From positions 1 through 64,000 of the forward strand of contig JAZSEL010000164.1 in NCBI GenBank assembly GCA_045531685.1: a DNA stretch of 64,000 nt, in the 5' to 3' direction. The position numbers and the translations under genes are program-made. The stretch's first letter is position 1; every line of letters begins with the position of its first letter. Below the pieces are notes generated by a model. It ran no database searches, had not been told where the DNA came from, and saw only the letters and a list, made by a program, of their open reading frames with translations. Below, piece after piece: positions 15,731 through 23,496 of the stretch. Source of the DNA: RGIG8767 sp045531685 (lineage in GTDB: Bacteria > Bacillota > Clostridia > Lachnospirales > Lachnospiraceae).

Positions 15731-16207
15731 ATGACAGCGGAACAAAAAAAGGAGTTTACCAGAAAAATATCCCAGGCCAACACGGCGGAGATGATCGTCA
15801 TTCTTTATGATATTACACTGGTTTATGTAACGGATGCCTTGCTCTTTATGGAAAAGAACGATATGGCAAACGCAAAGATACAGACTGATTTTGCAAAAAG
15901 ATGTATCGAAGAGATGATTCATAATCTCCATTTTGAGTACGAGCTTGCCAAGAATCTGCATCAAATATATTTATCCATGAAAAAATCCTTAAGGGAGGCA
16001 ATTATGGATAACAATAAGGAGCAGCTAATCAGCGTGAAAAACAATCTGCAAAAGCTTAGGGAGGCGTATGCGCAGATTGTGTCCCAGGATGATAGTGCTC
16101 CGGTTATGAGCCATACACAGACGGTAGTAGCAGGTCTTACTTATGGACGACATTCACTGAATGAAAATCTTTCAGACATAGGCAGTGACCGCGGTTTCCG
16201 CGTCTGA
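15731..16207 (+). CDS. fliS: Flagellin export chaperone FliS
   Basis: A 158-residue all-helical protein. ISQANTAEMIVILYDITLVYVTDAL near the start matches the FliS helix that contacts the flagellin tail, and later KNLHQIYLSMKKSLREAIMDNN fits the bundle. FliS binds the C-terminal D0 helix of flagellin and prevents premature polymerisation in the cytosol. It is somewhat longer than the usual 125-135 residues because of a polar tail. That tail overlaps the convergent DUF2508 gene by 36 bases. Confidence 0.9.
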   Translation: MTAEQKKEFTRKISQANTAEMIVILYDITLVYVTDALLFMEKNDMANAKIQTDFAKRCIEEMIHNLHFEYELAKNLHQIYLSMKKSLREAIMDNNKEQLISVKNNLQKLREAYAQIVSQDDSAPVMSHTQTVVAGLTYGRHSLNENLSDIGSDRGFRV

Positions 16208-16462
16208 CGGATATATGACGATATCGGCATCCGGATTGGTGGACGCCGCTAATTCCAACAGGTATTTGTATCGCTTTAAAATAGCATTAATATCGTAAAT
16301 ATAGCAGTCAATTAAATCCGGTTCCGTAACATAATCAAATCCGCGATAAGCGGTATCCAATTCACATTTTGTTTTTTCAAGGGCTTCAAGAATCAGCTCA
16401 CGCTGAGTCTTCGGAGCCTCTTTTATTTGAGGAGTCCTTATTTCCCGAAAATAGAATTTCAT
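16172..16462 (-). CDS. DUF2508 (YaaL-like) protein
   Basis: The 96-residue product contains LILEALEKTKCELDTAYRGF followed by VTEPDLIDCYIYDINAILKRYKYLLELA, the core of the DUF2508/YaaL family. The biochemical function is unknown. In Bacillus and clostridia yaaL lies beside bofA, and here bofA is the divergent neighbour, which supports the call. Its 3-prime end overlaps that of fliS by 36 bases on opposite strands, and I see no terminator between them. Confidence 0.85.
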   Translation of the reverse strand: MKFYFREIRTPQIKEAPKTQRELILEALEKTKCELDTAYRGFDYVTEPDLIDCYIYDINAILKRYKYLLELAASTNPDADIVIYPSDAETAVTAYV

Positions 16463-16552
16463 ATCGATAAGCCTTTCTTATAGACTACGGTCTTGTTTTT
16501 ACTAAGTATATCCACATTTGGAAAATGTATACGTTCTCTTAATGATTAAAAT

Positions 16553-16577
16553 ATGCACATAGGAACAGAATGTGCAT
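16553..16577. repeat. Inverted repeat between DUF2508 and bofA
   Basis: ATGCACAT (16553-16560) and ATGTGCAT (16570-16577) are perfect eight-base arms nine bases apart in the divergent intergenic region. An operator or the stem of the bofA leader is possible; nothing decides between them. Confidence 0.4.
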
Positions 16578-16624
16578 CATAAAATGAAAAAGAGAAAAAA
16601 ACAGAGCAGAAGGAGAAGAAGAAG

Positions 16625-16897
16625 ATGGAACAGGAAGGATGGATGATAGTAGGGGTTATTATCGTGGCGGTAGTATTATTGTTTGTTGCATTGCGGGCAA
16701 ATTCAGAATGGCTTATCAATATTATTTTGCGTGGAATTATGGGAACAATCGGAATTTACATAGTAAATCAGGTCTTGATAATGCAAGGAATAAGCTGCAC
16801 TGTTGGCATTAACCCATGCACGGTTTTGACATCCGCAGGCCTTGGTTTTCCTGGGTTTATCCTGCTTTTTGGACTTCGTCTGTATAATTTTTTGTAG
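16625..16897 (+). CDS. bofA: BofA-family pro-sigma-K processing inhibitor
   Basis: A 90-residue membrane protein with about three hydrophobic segments. The C-terminal signature GINPCTVLTSAGLGFPGFILLFGL matches BofA in pattern (G-I-N-x-x-T, then G-x-P-G). In Bacillus, BofA restrains the SpoIVFB protease in the outer forespore membrane until sigma-K is needed. It starts after AGAAGGAGAAGAAG. The stop codon lies inside a tandem repeat that precedes the tad promoter. Confidence 0.85.
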   Translation: MEQEGWMIVGVIIVAVVLLFVALRANSEWLINIILRGIMGTIGIYIVNQVLIMQGISCTVGINPCTVLTSAGLGFPGFILLFGLRLYNFL

Positions 16898-16930
16898 ATT
16901 ATGTAGAAAATTTGTCGATTATGTAAAAAT
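16891..16930 (+). repeat. Tandem 20-base repeat before the tad promoter
   Basis: TTTGTAGATTATGTAGAAAA (16891-16910) is directly followed by TTTGTCGATTATGTAAAAAT (16911-16930), identical at 17 of 20 positions. The TTGTCGA core is one base from a Spo0A box (TGTCGAA). The repeat ends two bases before the -35 of the tad promoter, a position suited to an activator. Confidence 0.55.
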
Positions 16931-16932
16931 TC

Positions 16933-16961
16933 TTGAATTCTAAAAATGTTTTCATTATACT
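16933..16961 (+). promoter_or_regulatory. Sigma-A promoter of the tad operon
   Basis: TTGAAT (16933-16938), 17 bases, TATACT (16956-16961). About 100 bases of leader follow before the first ribosome site. Confidence 0.65.
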
Positions 16962-17065
16962 CGGTTTTACAAATCATCATCAAAACAAAATATCATTTCA
17001 ATAACACATTTTAAATTTCAGCAATCTTATAGTTTTCCGTTTTATTTTCTATAGGAGGTGAGAGT

Positions 17066-17473
17066 ATTGGTGTTTTCTTATACTTATTTCTTGCCATATC
17101 TGTAATTACGGATGTACAAACGGGAAAAATACCCAATTGGTTAATTCTGTCGGGTTTATTGATAGGAATGTGGACGACAGACCATTTTTTTCAAGACATC
17201 GGTTTGATGTTATTCAGTATTCTTTTTTTTCTTCCATTATTTTCCCTTGGAACGCTTGGTGCAGGTGATGTAAAAGCAATGGCAGTGCTTTGCTTTTTCC
17301 TGACTGCGGAGCAATTCGTGTTTGCAGTATTTTACACTTTTTTATCAGGGGCAGTGTACGGTGTGTGGAAAGCAGTACGGAGCCATACATTATTTCGGGG
17401 ACAGAATACGATTCCCCTGGCGCCATTTATTTGTTTGGGCGTGCTCATATCAATTGGAGGAACATATCTATGA
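17066..17473 (+). CDS. tadV: A24-family prepilin peptidase (TadV/CpaA-like), probable ATT start
   Basis: The frame needed for homology runs back to 17033 with no ATG, GTG or TTG. It encodes FLYLFLAISVITDVQTGKIP, which holds the first catalytic Asp. The best start is ATT 17066, five bases after a perfect AGGAGGTG (17053-17060). The second Asp is in LGAGDVKAMA. An ATG at 17159 would remove the first active-site Asp. The product, about 135 residues with four to five membrane segments, should cleave the leader of the Flp pilin and pseudopilins. A frameshift after TTG 17067 is the alternative. It overlaps tadZ by four bases. Confidence 0.75.
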   Translation: MGVFLYLFLAISVITDVQTGKIPNWLILSGLLIGMWTTDHFFQDIGLMLFSILFFLPLFSLGTLGAGDVKAMAVLCFFLTAEQFVFAVFYTFLSGAVYGVWKAVRSHTLFRGQNTIPLAPFICLGVLISIGGTYL

Positions 17474-18471
17474 ATCATATATTGGCAATTTGCGATGTGC
17501 AAAAAAAGTATGCATTGAAATTAGGAGATTATTTAAACGTTAAAGAGGGATTTCCCTTTCAGGTAAGGGTCTTTTCGACCATTGAGAAGCTAATGGAATT
17601 TGCAAAATTTCAAATTGTGGAGGTGGCGCTGGTATCCGAACAATATCGGGAACGGTTAGCGTGCAGGCAATTGGTAAATACCATTATTGTATTGAGCCCG
17701 GAAGGAGAAGACGGGGAGGAGGAGCTTCGAAGGGTATATAAGTATCAATCCGGAGAAAAGATCAAAAAGAAGATATTACAGATTATAGCAGACGATTCTA
17801 AGGGAGAAACCCACATTGTCAGAAATGTGACATTGAAGTTAATTGGTCTCTATTCTCCCATAAAGAGAAGTTTGCAGACAACATTCAGCCTGACAATGGG
17901 ACAGATATTAGCAAAAAGAGGTAAGGTTCTTTATATCAATTTGGAGGGATATTCGGGTTTAAATATTCTTCTGAAGCAGAATTTTCAAAGGGATTTGTCA
18001 GATCTTTTGTATTATATGCAAAACGGAAAACAGGGTTTGCCTTATATATTGGAGAGCATGATAGAGACGGTAAACGGACTGGATATTTTACCACCCATGC
18101 TGTGCCAGATGGACTTAATCAGTATTGAGGCAAAGGTGTGGCTACGTTTCTTTTATGAATTGGAAAAGCATAGTGAGTATGAATACATAATTGTTGATTT
18201 ATCGGATAGTGTGCAAGGCTTATTTGAACTGTTAAGACAGTGTGCAGTGGTATATACCGTAACGGAATCGGACGGATTTGCCATGGCCAAGATGGAGCAA
18301 TACGAGAGTATGCTCAAGCAGTGTCATTATGAGGATGTTCTTGAAAAAACAAATAAATTCCAATTGCCAAAGTTTTCCTATCTGCCCAAGCAGTTGGACA
18401 GGCTGACAATGAGTGAATTGGCAGATGTGGTAAGGGAATGTTTAAAGGAGGATATCTATGCTGTCGGATAA
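17470..18471 (+). CDS. tadZ: TadZ/CpaE-like MinD-family localisation protein
   Basis: The start is ATG 17470, overlapping the peptidase stop; product 333 residues. Residues 1-110 look like an atypical receiver domain. Residues about 120-330 follow the ParA/MinD fold, with the P-loop degraded to YSPIKRSLQTTFSLTMGQIL, then GKVLYINLEGYSGL (switch I region) and YEYIIVDLSDS (Walker B-like). TadZ proteins mark the pole where the pilus is built; many have weak nucleotide sites. It overlaps tadA by 14 bases. Confidence 0.8.
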   Translation: MNHILAICDVQKKYALKLGDYLNVKEGFPFQVRVFSTIEKLMEFAKFQIVEVALVSEQYRERLACRQLVNTIIVLSPEGEDGEEELRRVYKYQSGEKIKKKILQIIADDSKGETHIVRNVTLKLIGLYSPIKRSLQTTFSLTMGQILAKRGKVLYINLEGYSGLNILLKQNFQRDLSDLLYYMQNGKQGLPYILESMIETVNGLDILPPMLCQMDLISIEAKVWLRFFYELEKHSEYEYIIVDLSDSVQGLFELLRQCAVVYTVTESDGFAMAKMEQYESMLKQCHYEDVLEKTNKFQLPKFSYLPKQLDRLTMSELADVVRECLKEDIYAVG

Positions 18472-19693
18472 AGAAAAAGAGTTGGAGCTCTCTATTAGAA
18501 AAAAGGTTCTGGATGCGCTTGATTATGAAGGGGATGTTTCAGATGAAAAAATAGAGGAATTGGTAACAAAAACCATAACAGAAGAATTGAAAAATGACTT
18601 TCTGCCATTCCATAAAAGAGTGTTATTAAGCCAGAAAATTTTTAATTCGTTACGGAAACTGGATATTTTACAGACCATTATTGATAATCCGGCTGTTACG
18701 GAAATAATGGTAAATGGTCCAAATGCCATCTTTGTAGAAGAGGCAGGGAGAATATACCGATGGAATCAACAATTTGAATCCGAAGAAAAATTGAATAATA
18801 TCATTCAAATGATTGTGGCAAAATGCAACCGCGTTGTAAATGACACTTCTCCCATAGTAGATGCCAGGTTGGAAAACGGCTCAAGGGTCAATGTTGTATT
18901 AAATCCGGTTGCTTTAAACGGACCGATTCTGACCATACGGAGATTTCCGGAAAAGCCGTTTGATATGGAACAATTGATTGAACTGGGGGCCATAAACAGA
19001 GAAGCGGCAGAATTACTGAGAAAACTGGTGCAGGCCGGTTATAACATTTTAGTAAGTGGAGGAACCGGAAGCGGAAAAACAACCTTTCTAAATGTTTTAT
19101 CAGGATATATTCCCAAAGACGAAAGAATTATAACCATTGAAGACAGCGCAGAGCTGCAGTTGATAGGGATTGATAATCTGGTGCGGATGGAGACGAAAAA
19201 TGCCAATACAGAAAACGGGAAACCCATTTCCATAAGAGATTTGATTAAGACTTCTTTGAGAATGCGTCCCGACAGAATTATTGTAGGGGAAGTCAGGGGA
19301 GCAGAGGCCATGGATATGGTATGTTCTGCAATGAACTGCGGACATGATGGAAGTATGTCTACCATTCATGCCAATAGTGCAAGGGATACGGTGTTACGTT
19401 TGGAGACCATGATTCTTATGGCAGCACAGCTGCCCATTCTTGCAATCCGGCAACAGGTAAGCAGTGGGGTGGATATTATTGTCCACTTGGGAAGACTACG
19501 GGATAAAAGTAAAAAGGTCCTGGAAATTGTTGAGATAGTGGGAATGAAAGGAGAAGAGGTAGTAATGAAGCCTCTTTACCGGTTTGTGGAGGAAAGGGGA
19601 AAGGATACAAGCAGGGTAAGTGGTCAGCTGCAAAAGACGGGAGAATTGGAGCATGTTGAAAAATTGTGGGCAGCAGGTTTTGGTGAGGAGTAA
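18458..19693 (+). CDS. tadA: TadA/CpaF-family pilus assembly ATPase
   Basis: The 411-residue secretion ATPase has an N-terminal helical domain and then VTEIMVNGPNAIFVEEAGRI. The catalytic core shows Walker A VSGGTGSGKTTFLNVL, an Asp box IITIEDSAEL, Walker B MRPDRIIVGEVRGAEA and the His box STIHANSARDTVLRLETM. It forms a cytosolic hexamer that powers pilin extraction and assembly through TadB/TadC. All catalytic motifs are intact. The spacing to its neighbours is negative, so the tad genes are translationally coupled. Confidence 0.95.
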   Translation: MLSDKEKELELSIRKKVLDALDYEGDVSDEKIEELVTKTITEELKNDFLPFHKRVLLSQKIFNSLRKLDILQTIIDNPAVTEIMVNGPNAIFVEEAGRIYRWNQQFESEEKLNNIIQMIVAKCNRVVNDTSPIVDARLENGSRVNVVLNPVALNGPILTIRRFPEKPFDMEQLIELGAINREAAELLRKLVQAGYNILVSGGTGSGKTTFLNVLSGYIPKDERIITIEDSAELQLIGIDNLVRMETKNANTENGKPISIRDLIKTSLRMRPDRIIVGEVRGAEAMDMVCSAMNCGHDGSMSTIHANSARDTVLRLETMILMAAQLPILAIRQQVSSGVDIIVHLGRLRDKSKKVLEIVEIVGMKGEEVVMKPLYRFVEERGKDTSRVSGQLQKTGELEHVEKLWAAGFGEE

Positions 19694-20453
19694 AAAAAGG
19701 CAGAAAAGCCCGAAGCAGGATTACGGAACCTATGAGTATTCCTTAAAAGAATGGTTGCTATATGGGGCAGAAGCAATGGGCTATGTCTGTCTGTTGACGT
19801 ATTTTTTCTATCGTACATGGAAGGGAGTCATTTGGTTGAGTCCGTTGGGAATTCTTTTTATGAAGAACCGGAAAAAGGAGTTGGTAAGAAAGCAGATGCA
19901 GAATCTGAGAGTTCAATTCAAGGATGCACTCATTTCCCTCCGGGCATCCCTACAGGCGGGATATTCTTTGGAAAATGCATGGATAGAAGCCCATAAGGAA
20001 ATGAGCAGGTATCATGGGGCAGATAGTATGATTGCAAAGGAACTGTTGTTAATAAAAAGAGGTATTTATAACAGCCGCCCCCTGGAGCAGCTTTTGTGGG
20101 ACTTCGGGGAACGCAGCCGAATAGAAGAAATTACAGAATTTTCCACCGTATTGTCAGTGGCAAAAAAGAGTGGAGGAAATATAAACGAAATCATACAGGA
20201 GAATATCCGTGTGATTGAAGAAAAAATGGATACGCGGCAGGAAATAGATTTATTGCTTAGCGGGAAAAAATTAGAAGCAAAGATTATGACGCTGATACCC
20301 TTTGCCATCATTTTGTACATGGATGTTACAGCCAGAGGGTATTTCGCACCATTATATCAGACCATAGGAGGGAATGTTTTAATGACGATATGTCTTGGAC
20401 TGTATTTATCAGCAATGGGTATTTCACGAAAGATTGTCAACATTGATGTGTAA
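19683..20453 (+). CDS. tadB: TadB-like type II secretion F-family membrane protein
   Basis: The frame is open from 19620 within tadA, but GTG 19683, after AGCAGG, gives the natural basic N-terminus; start uncertain. About 256 residues. Two membrane segments near residues 20-60 are followed by a cytosolic GSPII_F domain (LRVQFKDALISLRASLQAGY, then EFSTVLSVAKKSGGNINEII). Two more membrane segments close the protein. With TadC it forms the inner-membrane platform on which TadA acts. It overlaps the tadA stop by 11 bases. Confidence 0.85.
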   Translation: MRSKKRQKSPKQDYGTYEYSLKEWLLYGAEAMGYVCLLTYFFYRTWKGVIWLSPLGILFMKNRKKELVRKQMQNLRVQFKDALISLRASLQAGYSLENAWIEAHKEMSRYHGADSMIAKELLLIKRGIYNSRPLEQLLWDFGERSRIEEITEFSTVLSVAKKSGGNINEIIQENIRVIEEKMDTRQEIDLLLSGKKLEAKIMTLIPFAIILYMDVTARGYFAPLYQTIGGNVLMTICLGLYLSAMGISRKIVNIDV

Positions 20454-20463
20454 TGAGGTAGTT

Positions 20464-21840
20464 ATGAAAAAGAATAGGGAGAGTATTCCATGTTATTTGT
20501 TGAAAAAGTGGATACGGTTTTGCGAGAAACGAAATCGTTTGTGTGTTTCCCGTCATATGGAAAAGGAGCTCTGTAATCTGAATCCGGGAATACAGAAGGA
20601 AAAAGTAGTACGGGAGTATTGTCTGGAAAAAATCAAACTGGGATTACTGATTTGCGGTGTTAGTGGAATCATGGTTTTGTTAAGTGTCTGCAATGTGGCA
20701 CGGGATGGTGATTTGGAAAGAGAGAGGTATATTCAAAGAAGTAAGGAGGGTAGAAGTAAAACCATAACATTGGACGCCAGAATAGGGGAAGAAAAGATAG
20801 AAGATGTTGTTATTGAGGTAAAAGAAAAGGAATTATCCCGGGATGAAAAAAACGCCTGTCTGGAAGAGATCAGGCAGCAGCTGAAAGAGGAAATATTGGG
20901 AGAAAATGAGAGTCTTGAGCAAGTCCGATATCCATTGAAGCTAATGAATACATGGGGAGAAGGAGAAATAACACTTTTTTGGACAAGTAGTAATTACAAG
21001 GTGCTCAAAGAGGATGGCAGTTTGGGAGACGAACGGATTCCGGAGGAAGGAACTGACGTAACCTTAAGGGTAGTAGCGGAGTGTGAAGGAGTAAGTATTA
21101 AGGAAGAGATACCCATACGGGTGTATCCCAAGGAGCAGACAGAGGAAGAGAGAATGAGGGAATCCCTAAGGACCCTGATTGAGGAAAAGGAAGAAAAAAC
21201 CAAAACGGATGAGTATTTAGAGTTACCGAACACTATGGAGCACACAGAGATTATCTGGAGTGAGGCACGCGGAGGCAGGATTATATTAATGGCAGGATTG
21301 GGATTGCTTACCACGTTTTTAGTTTTATGGGGAAAAGACAGAGATGTTCATAAAAAATATGAAGAACGTAAGCAAACGTTACTATTGGAATATCCGGAAT
21401 TTGTAAGCAAGCTGCAACTCTTTATCAGTTCCGGTATGAGTGCACGGAACGCGTTTATCCGATTGGGTAAGGATTATGAAATAAGGAAAGAACAGGGAGG
21501 AAAGAAAAAATTCGTATATGAAGAATTGCTGGTAACCATTCGGAAAATGGAGAATGGAATGAGTGAAATGGAAGCATATGACTATTTTGCAAAACGATGT
21601 GATTTGATTTGTTATAAGAGACTAATGTCTATGATTTTACAAAATGTAAGAAAGGGAACGGAGGGATTAAAAGAAAGTTTAGTAACGGAAACCAAGAATG
21701 CATTTGAAGAGCGGAAACAGGTGGCAAGGAGACTGGGGGAGGAAGCAGGAACCAAGCTATTGTTACCGATGATGCTGATGATGGGGATTGTTTTGATGAT
21801 AATTGTAGTTCCGGCGTATTTTTCGTTTGGAGGAATCTAA
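20464..21840 (+). CDS. tadC: TadC-like platform protein with an Ig-like insert
   Basis: I start at ATG 20464 (GAGGT five bases upstream), 458 residues. A membrane segment at about 59-79 and another at about 271-290 enclose some 190 residues expected outside the membrane. The middle of this insert (about 155-220) has YPLKLMN, ITLFWTSSNYKVL and TDVTLRVVAECEGVSIKEEI, the pattern of bacterial Ig-like domains. The C-terminal half is a GSPII_F domain (YPEFVSKLQLFISSGMSARN) with a final membrane pair. Ordinary TadC lacks such an insert. It may contact the peptidoglycan or growing pilus; that is inferred. Confidence 0.78.
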   Translation: MKKNRESIPCYLLKKWIRFCEKRNRLCVSRHMEKELCNLNPGIQKEKVVREYCLEKIKLGLLICGVSGIMVLLSVCNVARDGDLERERYIQRSKEGRSKTITLDARIGEEKIEDVVIEVKEKELSRDEKNACLEEIRQQLKEEILGENESLEQVRYPLKLMNTWGEGEITLFWTSSNYKVLKEDGSLGDERIPEEGTDVTLRVVAECEGVSIKEEIPIRVYPKEQTEEERMRESLRTLIEEKEEKTKTDEYLELPNTMEHTEIIWSEARGGRIILMAGLGLLTTFLVLWGKDRDVHKKYEERKQTLLLEYPEFVSKLQLFISSGMSARNAFIRLGKDYEIRKEQGGKKKFVYEELLVTIRKMENGMSEMEAYDYFAKRCDLICYKRLMSMILQNVRKGTEGLKESLVTETKNAFEERKQVARRLGEEAGTKLLLPMMLMMGIVLMIIVVPAYFSFGGI

Positions 21841-21859
21841 TAAAGGAAGGAATAAAACT

Positions 21860-22036
21860 ATGATGGTAAATAAAAGAGTAAAAAATTTTTTCATGGAAGA
21901 AGAAGGAATGGGAACGGTGGAGATGATTTTGATTATCGTGGTATTAATTGGGCTGGTTATTATTTTTAAAGAGCAATTGAATGACCTGGTAAACGATATT
22001 TTTAAAAAGATAGTAAGTCAGGCAAATAGTATATAG
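21860..22036 (+). CDS. Flp1-like type IVb pilin
   Basis: From ATG 21860 (AAGGAAGG nine bases upstream) the product is 58 residues. A basic leader (NKRVKNFFMEEEG) precedes the cleavage site Gly-Met, followed by GTVEMILIIVVLIGLVIIFK with the conserved Glu of pilins, and a short polar tail. The size and the Glu-Glu-Gly-Met-Gly-Thr-Val-Glu block match the clostridial Flp1-like family. It would be the main pilus subunit, processed by one of the two prepilin peptidases encoded in the operon. Confidence 0.88.
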   Translation: MMVNKRVKNFFMEEEGMGTVEMILIIVVLIGLVIIFKEQLNDLVNDIFKKIVSQANSI

Positions 22037-22046
22037 GGATGTAAAG

Positions 22047-23483
22047 ATGAAAAAAGAGGGGTACATAACGGTCTATTTATCGCTTATGGTAGCGGTCATG
22101 CTGTCTTTCATTTGCGCATTGATGGAAGGAATCCGGGTACAGACAATCCGGTTTCAGACAGAATGTGTCATGGATATGGGGATAACCAGTATTTTTGCGG
22201 AATATCATCGGGAGTTATTGGAGCAATATGGTTTGTTTGCCATTGATACTTCTTATGGAAGTTCCGATGGGGAAGAAGAAAAAGTAAAATCTCATCTCTT
22301 ACAATATATGAATATGAATTTTATTCCATCCGGGCAGAACCGGGTACCGGGATATAAGGATTTAACCGCCGTTCATGCGGATAACGGGGCGTTATCCAAG
22401 GTGTCTTATTTATCAGACGGGAGAGGGACAGTGCTGGAATATCAGATACTCCAATATATGAAAGAGCAAACCGGATTATCTTTTGCGGAGGAGTTTTTTC
22501 AGGAAGTATCCGTGGAGGAGGAAACGGAAGAGTATCAACGGCTGGAGCAGAAAAAGAACAGCAGCTATAAACAAATTCAAAGGATTTTAAGTAAGCTGAA
22601 TGAAGAGAGAGATCCGGAAGAAGAGAAGATTACGATTGAAAATCCGGCGGAGAGAATAGAGGAAACCAAGGGAAGCTTTTTATTGGATTTGGCTGTAAAA
22701 GACAGTGAAAAATTGCAATCCAATAAGGTTCTTCTTTCCCGTTATTTTAGTCATAGGAATTGCGGCGAGGGGGAAGGGTTATGGGAAGACCAATCTTTGC
22801 CGCAGGGAATGGGAAACCGAGGGTTATTTCAAAAATATCTTTTTATGAAGTGTGGATACTATGACGCCTTAAAGGATAATTCCGCATTGGGATACCAATT
22901 GGAATATCTTCTGTTCGGGAATTCGGAAGACGTAGAGAATTTGAATGATATGGCAAAAAGGTTGTTAAAGGTCCGGTATGTAGTTAATGCGGCATATCTG
23001 TTTCGTAGTAGTGACAAGATGAATGAGGCCTCTGCTTTAGCGGCTACGGTAACAACGGGGATAGGAAGCCCGCAACTGACAGAGGCCGTTAAAGTGACCA
23101 TTTTGTTTGCATGGTGTTATGCGGAATCCATACAGGATTTGCGGATTTTATTTGATGGAAATGCGGTGGCAGAGGTAAAGAGTGACACCACGTGGAATGT
23201 GGAATTAAGTGAGCTGTTACAATTTTCTGCCACCTTGGATTCCTATTATTCGCCCGGGAAGGGAAAAGAATATAAGGATTATCTTTCCGACTTTTTGTTT
23301 CAAAAGGAAAAGGAAACCTTGCGGATCCGACTGATGGACATTATGGAAATGGATATCCAAAAGACCCTGGGAAATCAATATTTTCAGGTGGATCATTGTA
23401 TTTATCAGCTAGAAGCAAGTGTAAATGTGTCCAGTAAATATGGTTATGGCTATTCCATTACCAGAGACTATTCTTATGAGTAA
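22047..23483 (+). CDS. DUF5702-type membrane-anchored tad-locus protein
   Basis: The 478-residue protein starts with a short basic tail and one hydrophobic segment, GYITVYLSLMVAVMLSFICALMEGIR, similar to TadE/TadG pseudopilins. A long extracytoplasmic part follows, with many charged coiled segments and KVTILFAWCYAESIQDLRILFDGNAV towards the end. This is the DUF5702 pattern common in clostridial tad operons. Its role is unproven; a minor pseudopilin or pilus-tip protein is plausible. It starts ten bases after the pilin gene. Confidence 0.7.
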   Translation: MKKEGYITVYLSLMVAVMLSFICALMEGIRVQTIRFQTECVMDMGITSIFAEYHRELLEQYGLFAIDTSYGSSDGEEEKVKSHLLQYMNMNFIPSGQNRVPGYKDLTAVHADNGALSKVSYLSDGRGTVLEYQILQYMKEQTGLSFAEEFFQEVSVEEETEEYQRLEQKKNSSYKQIQRILSKLNEERDPEEEKITIENPAERIEETKGSFLLDLAVKDSEKLQSNKVLLSRYFSHRNCGEGEGLWEDQSLPQGMGNRGLFQKYLFMKCGYYDALKDNSALGYQLEYLLFGNSEDVENLNDMAKRLLKVRYVVNAAYLFRSSDKMNEASALAATVTTGIGSPQLTEAVKVTILFAWCYAESIQDLRILFDGNAVAEVKSDTTWNVELSELLQFSATLDSYYSPGKGKEYKDYLSDFLFQKEKETLRIRLMDIMEMDIQKTLGNQYFQVDHCIYQLEASVNVSSKYGYGYSITRDYSYE

Positions 23484-23496
23484 AGGAGGAATGATG

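Noticed and set aside
16891..16930. CRISPR repeats
   Set aside because: Only two adjacent copies without spacers, and no cas genes in the window.
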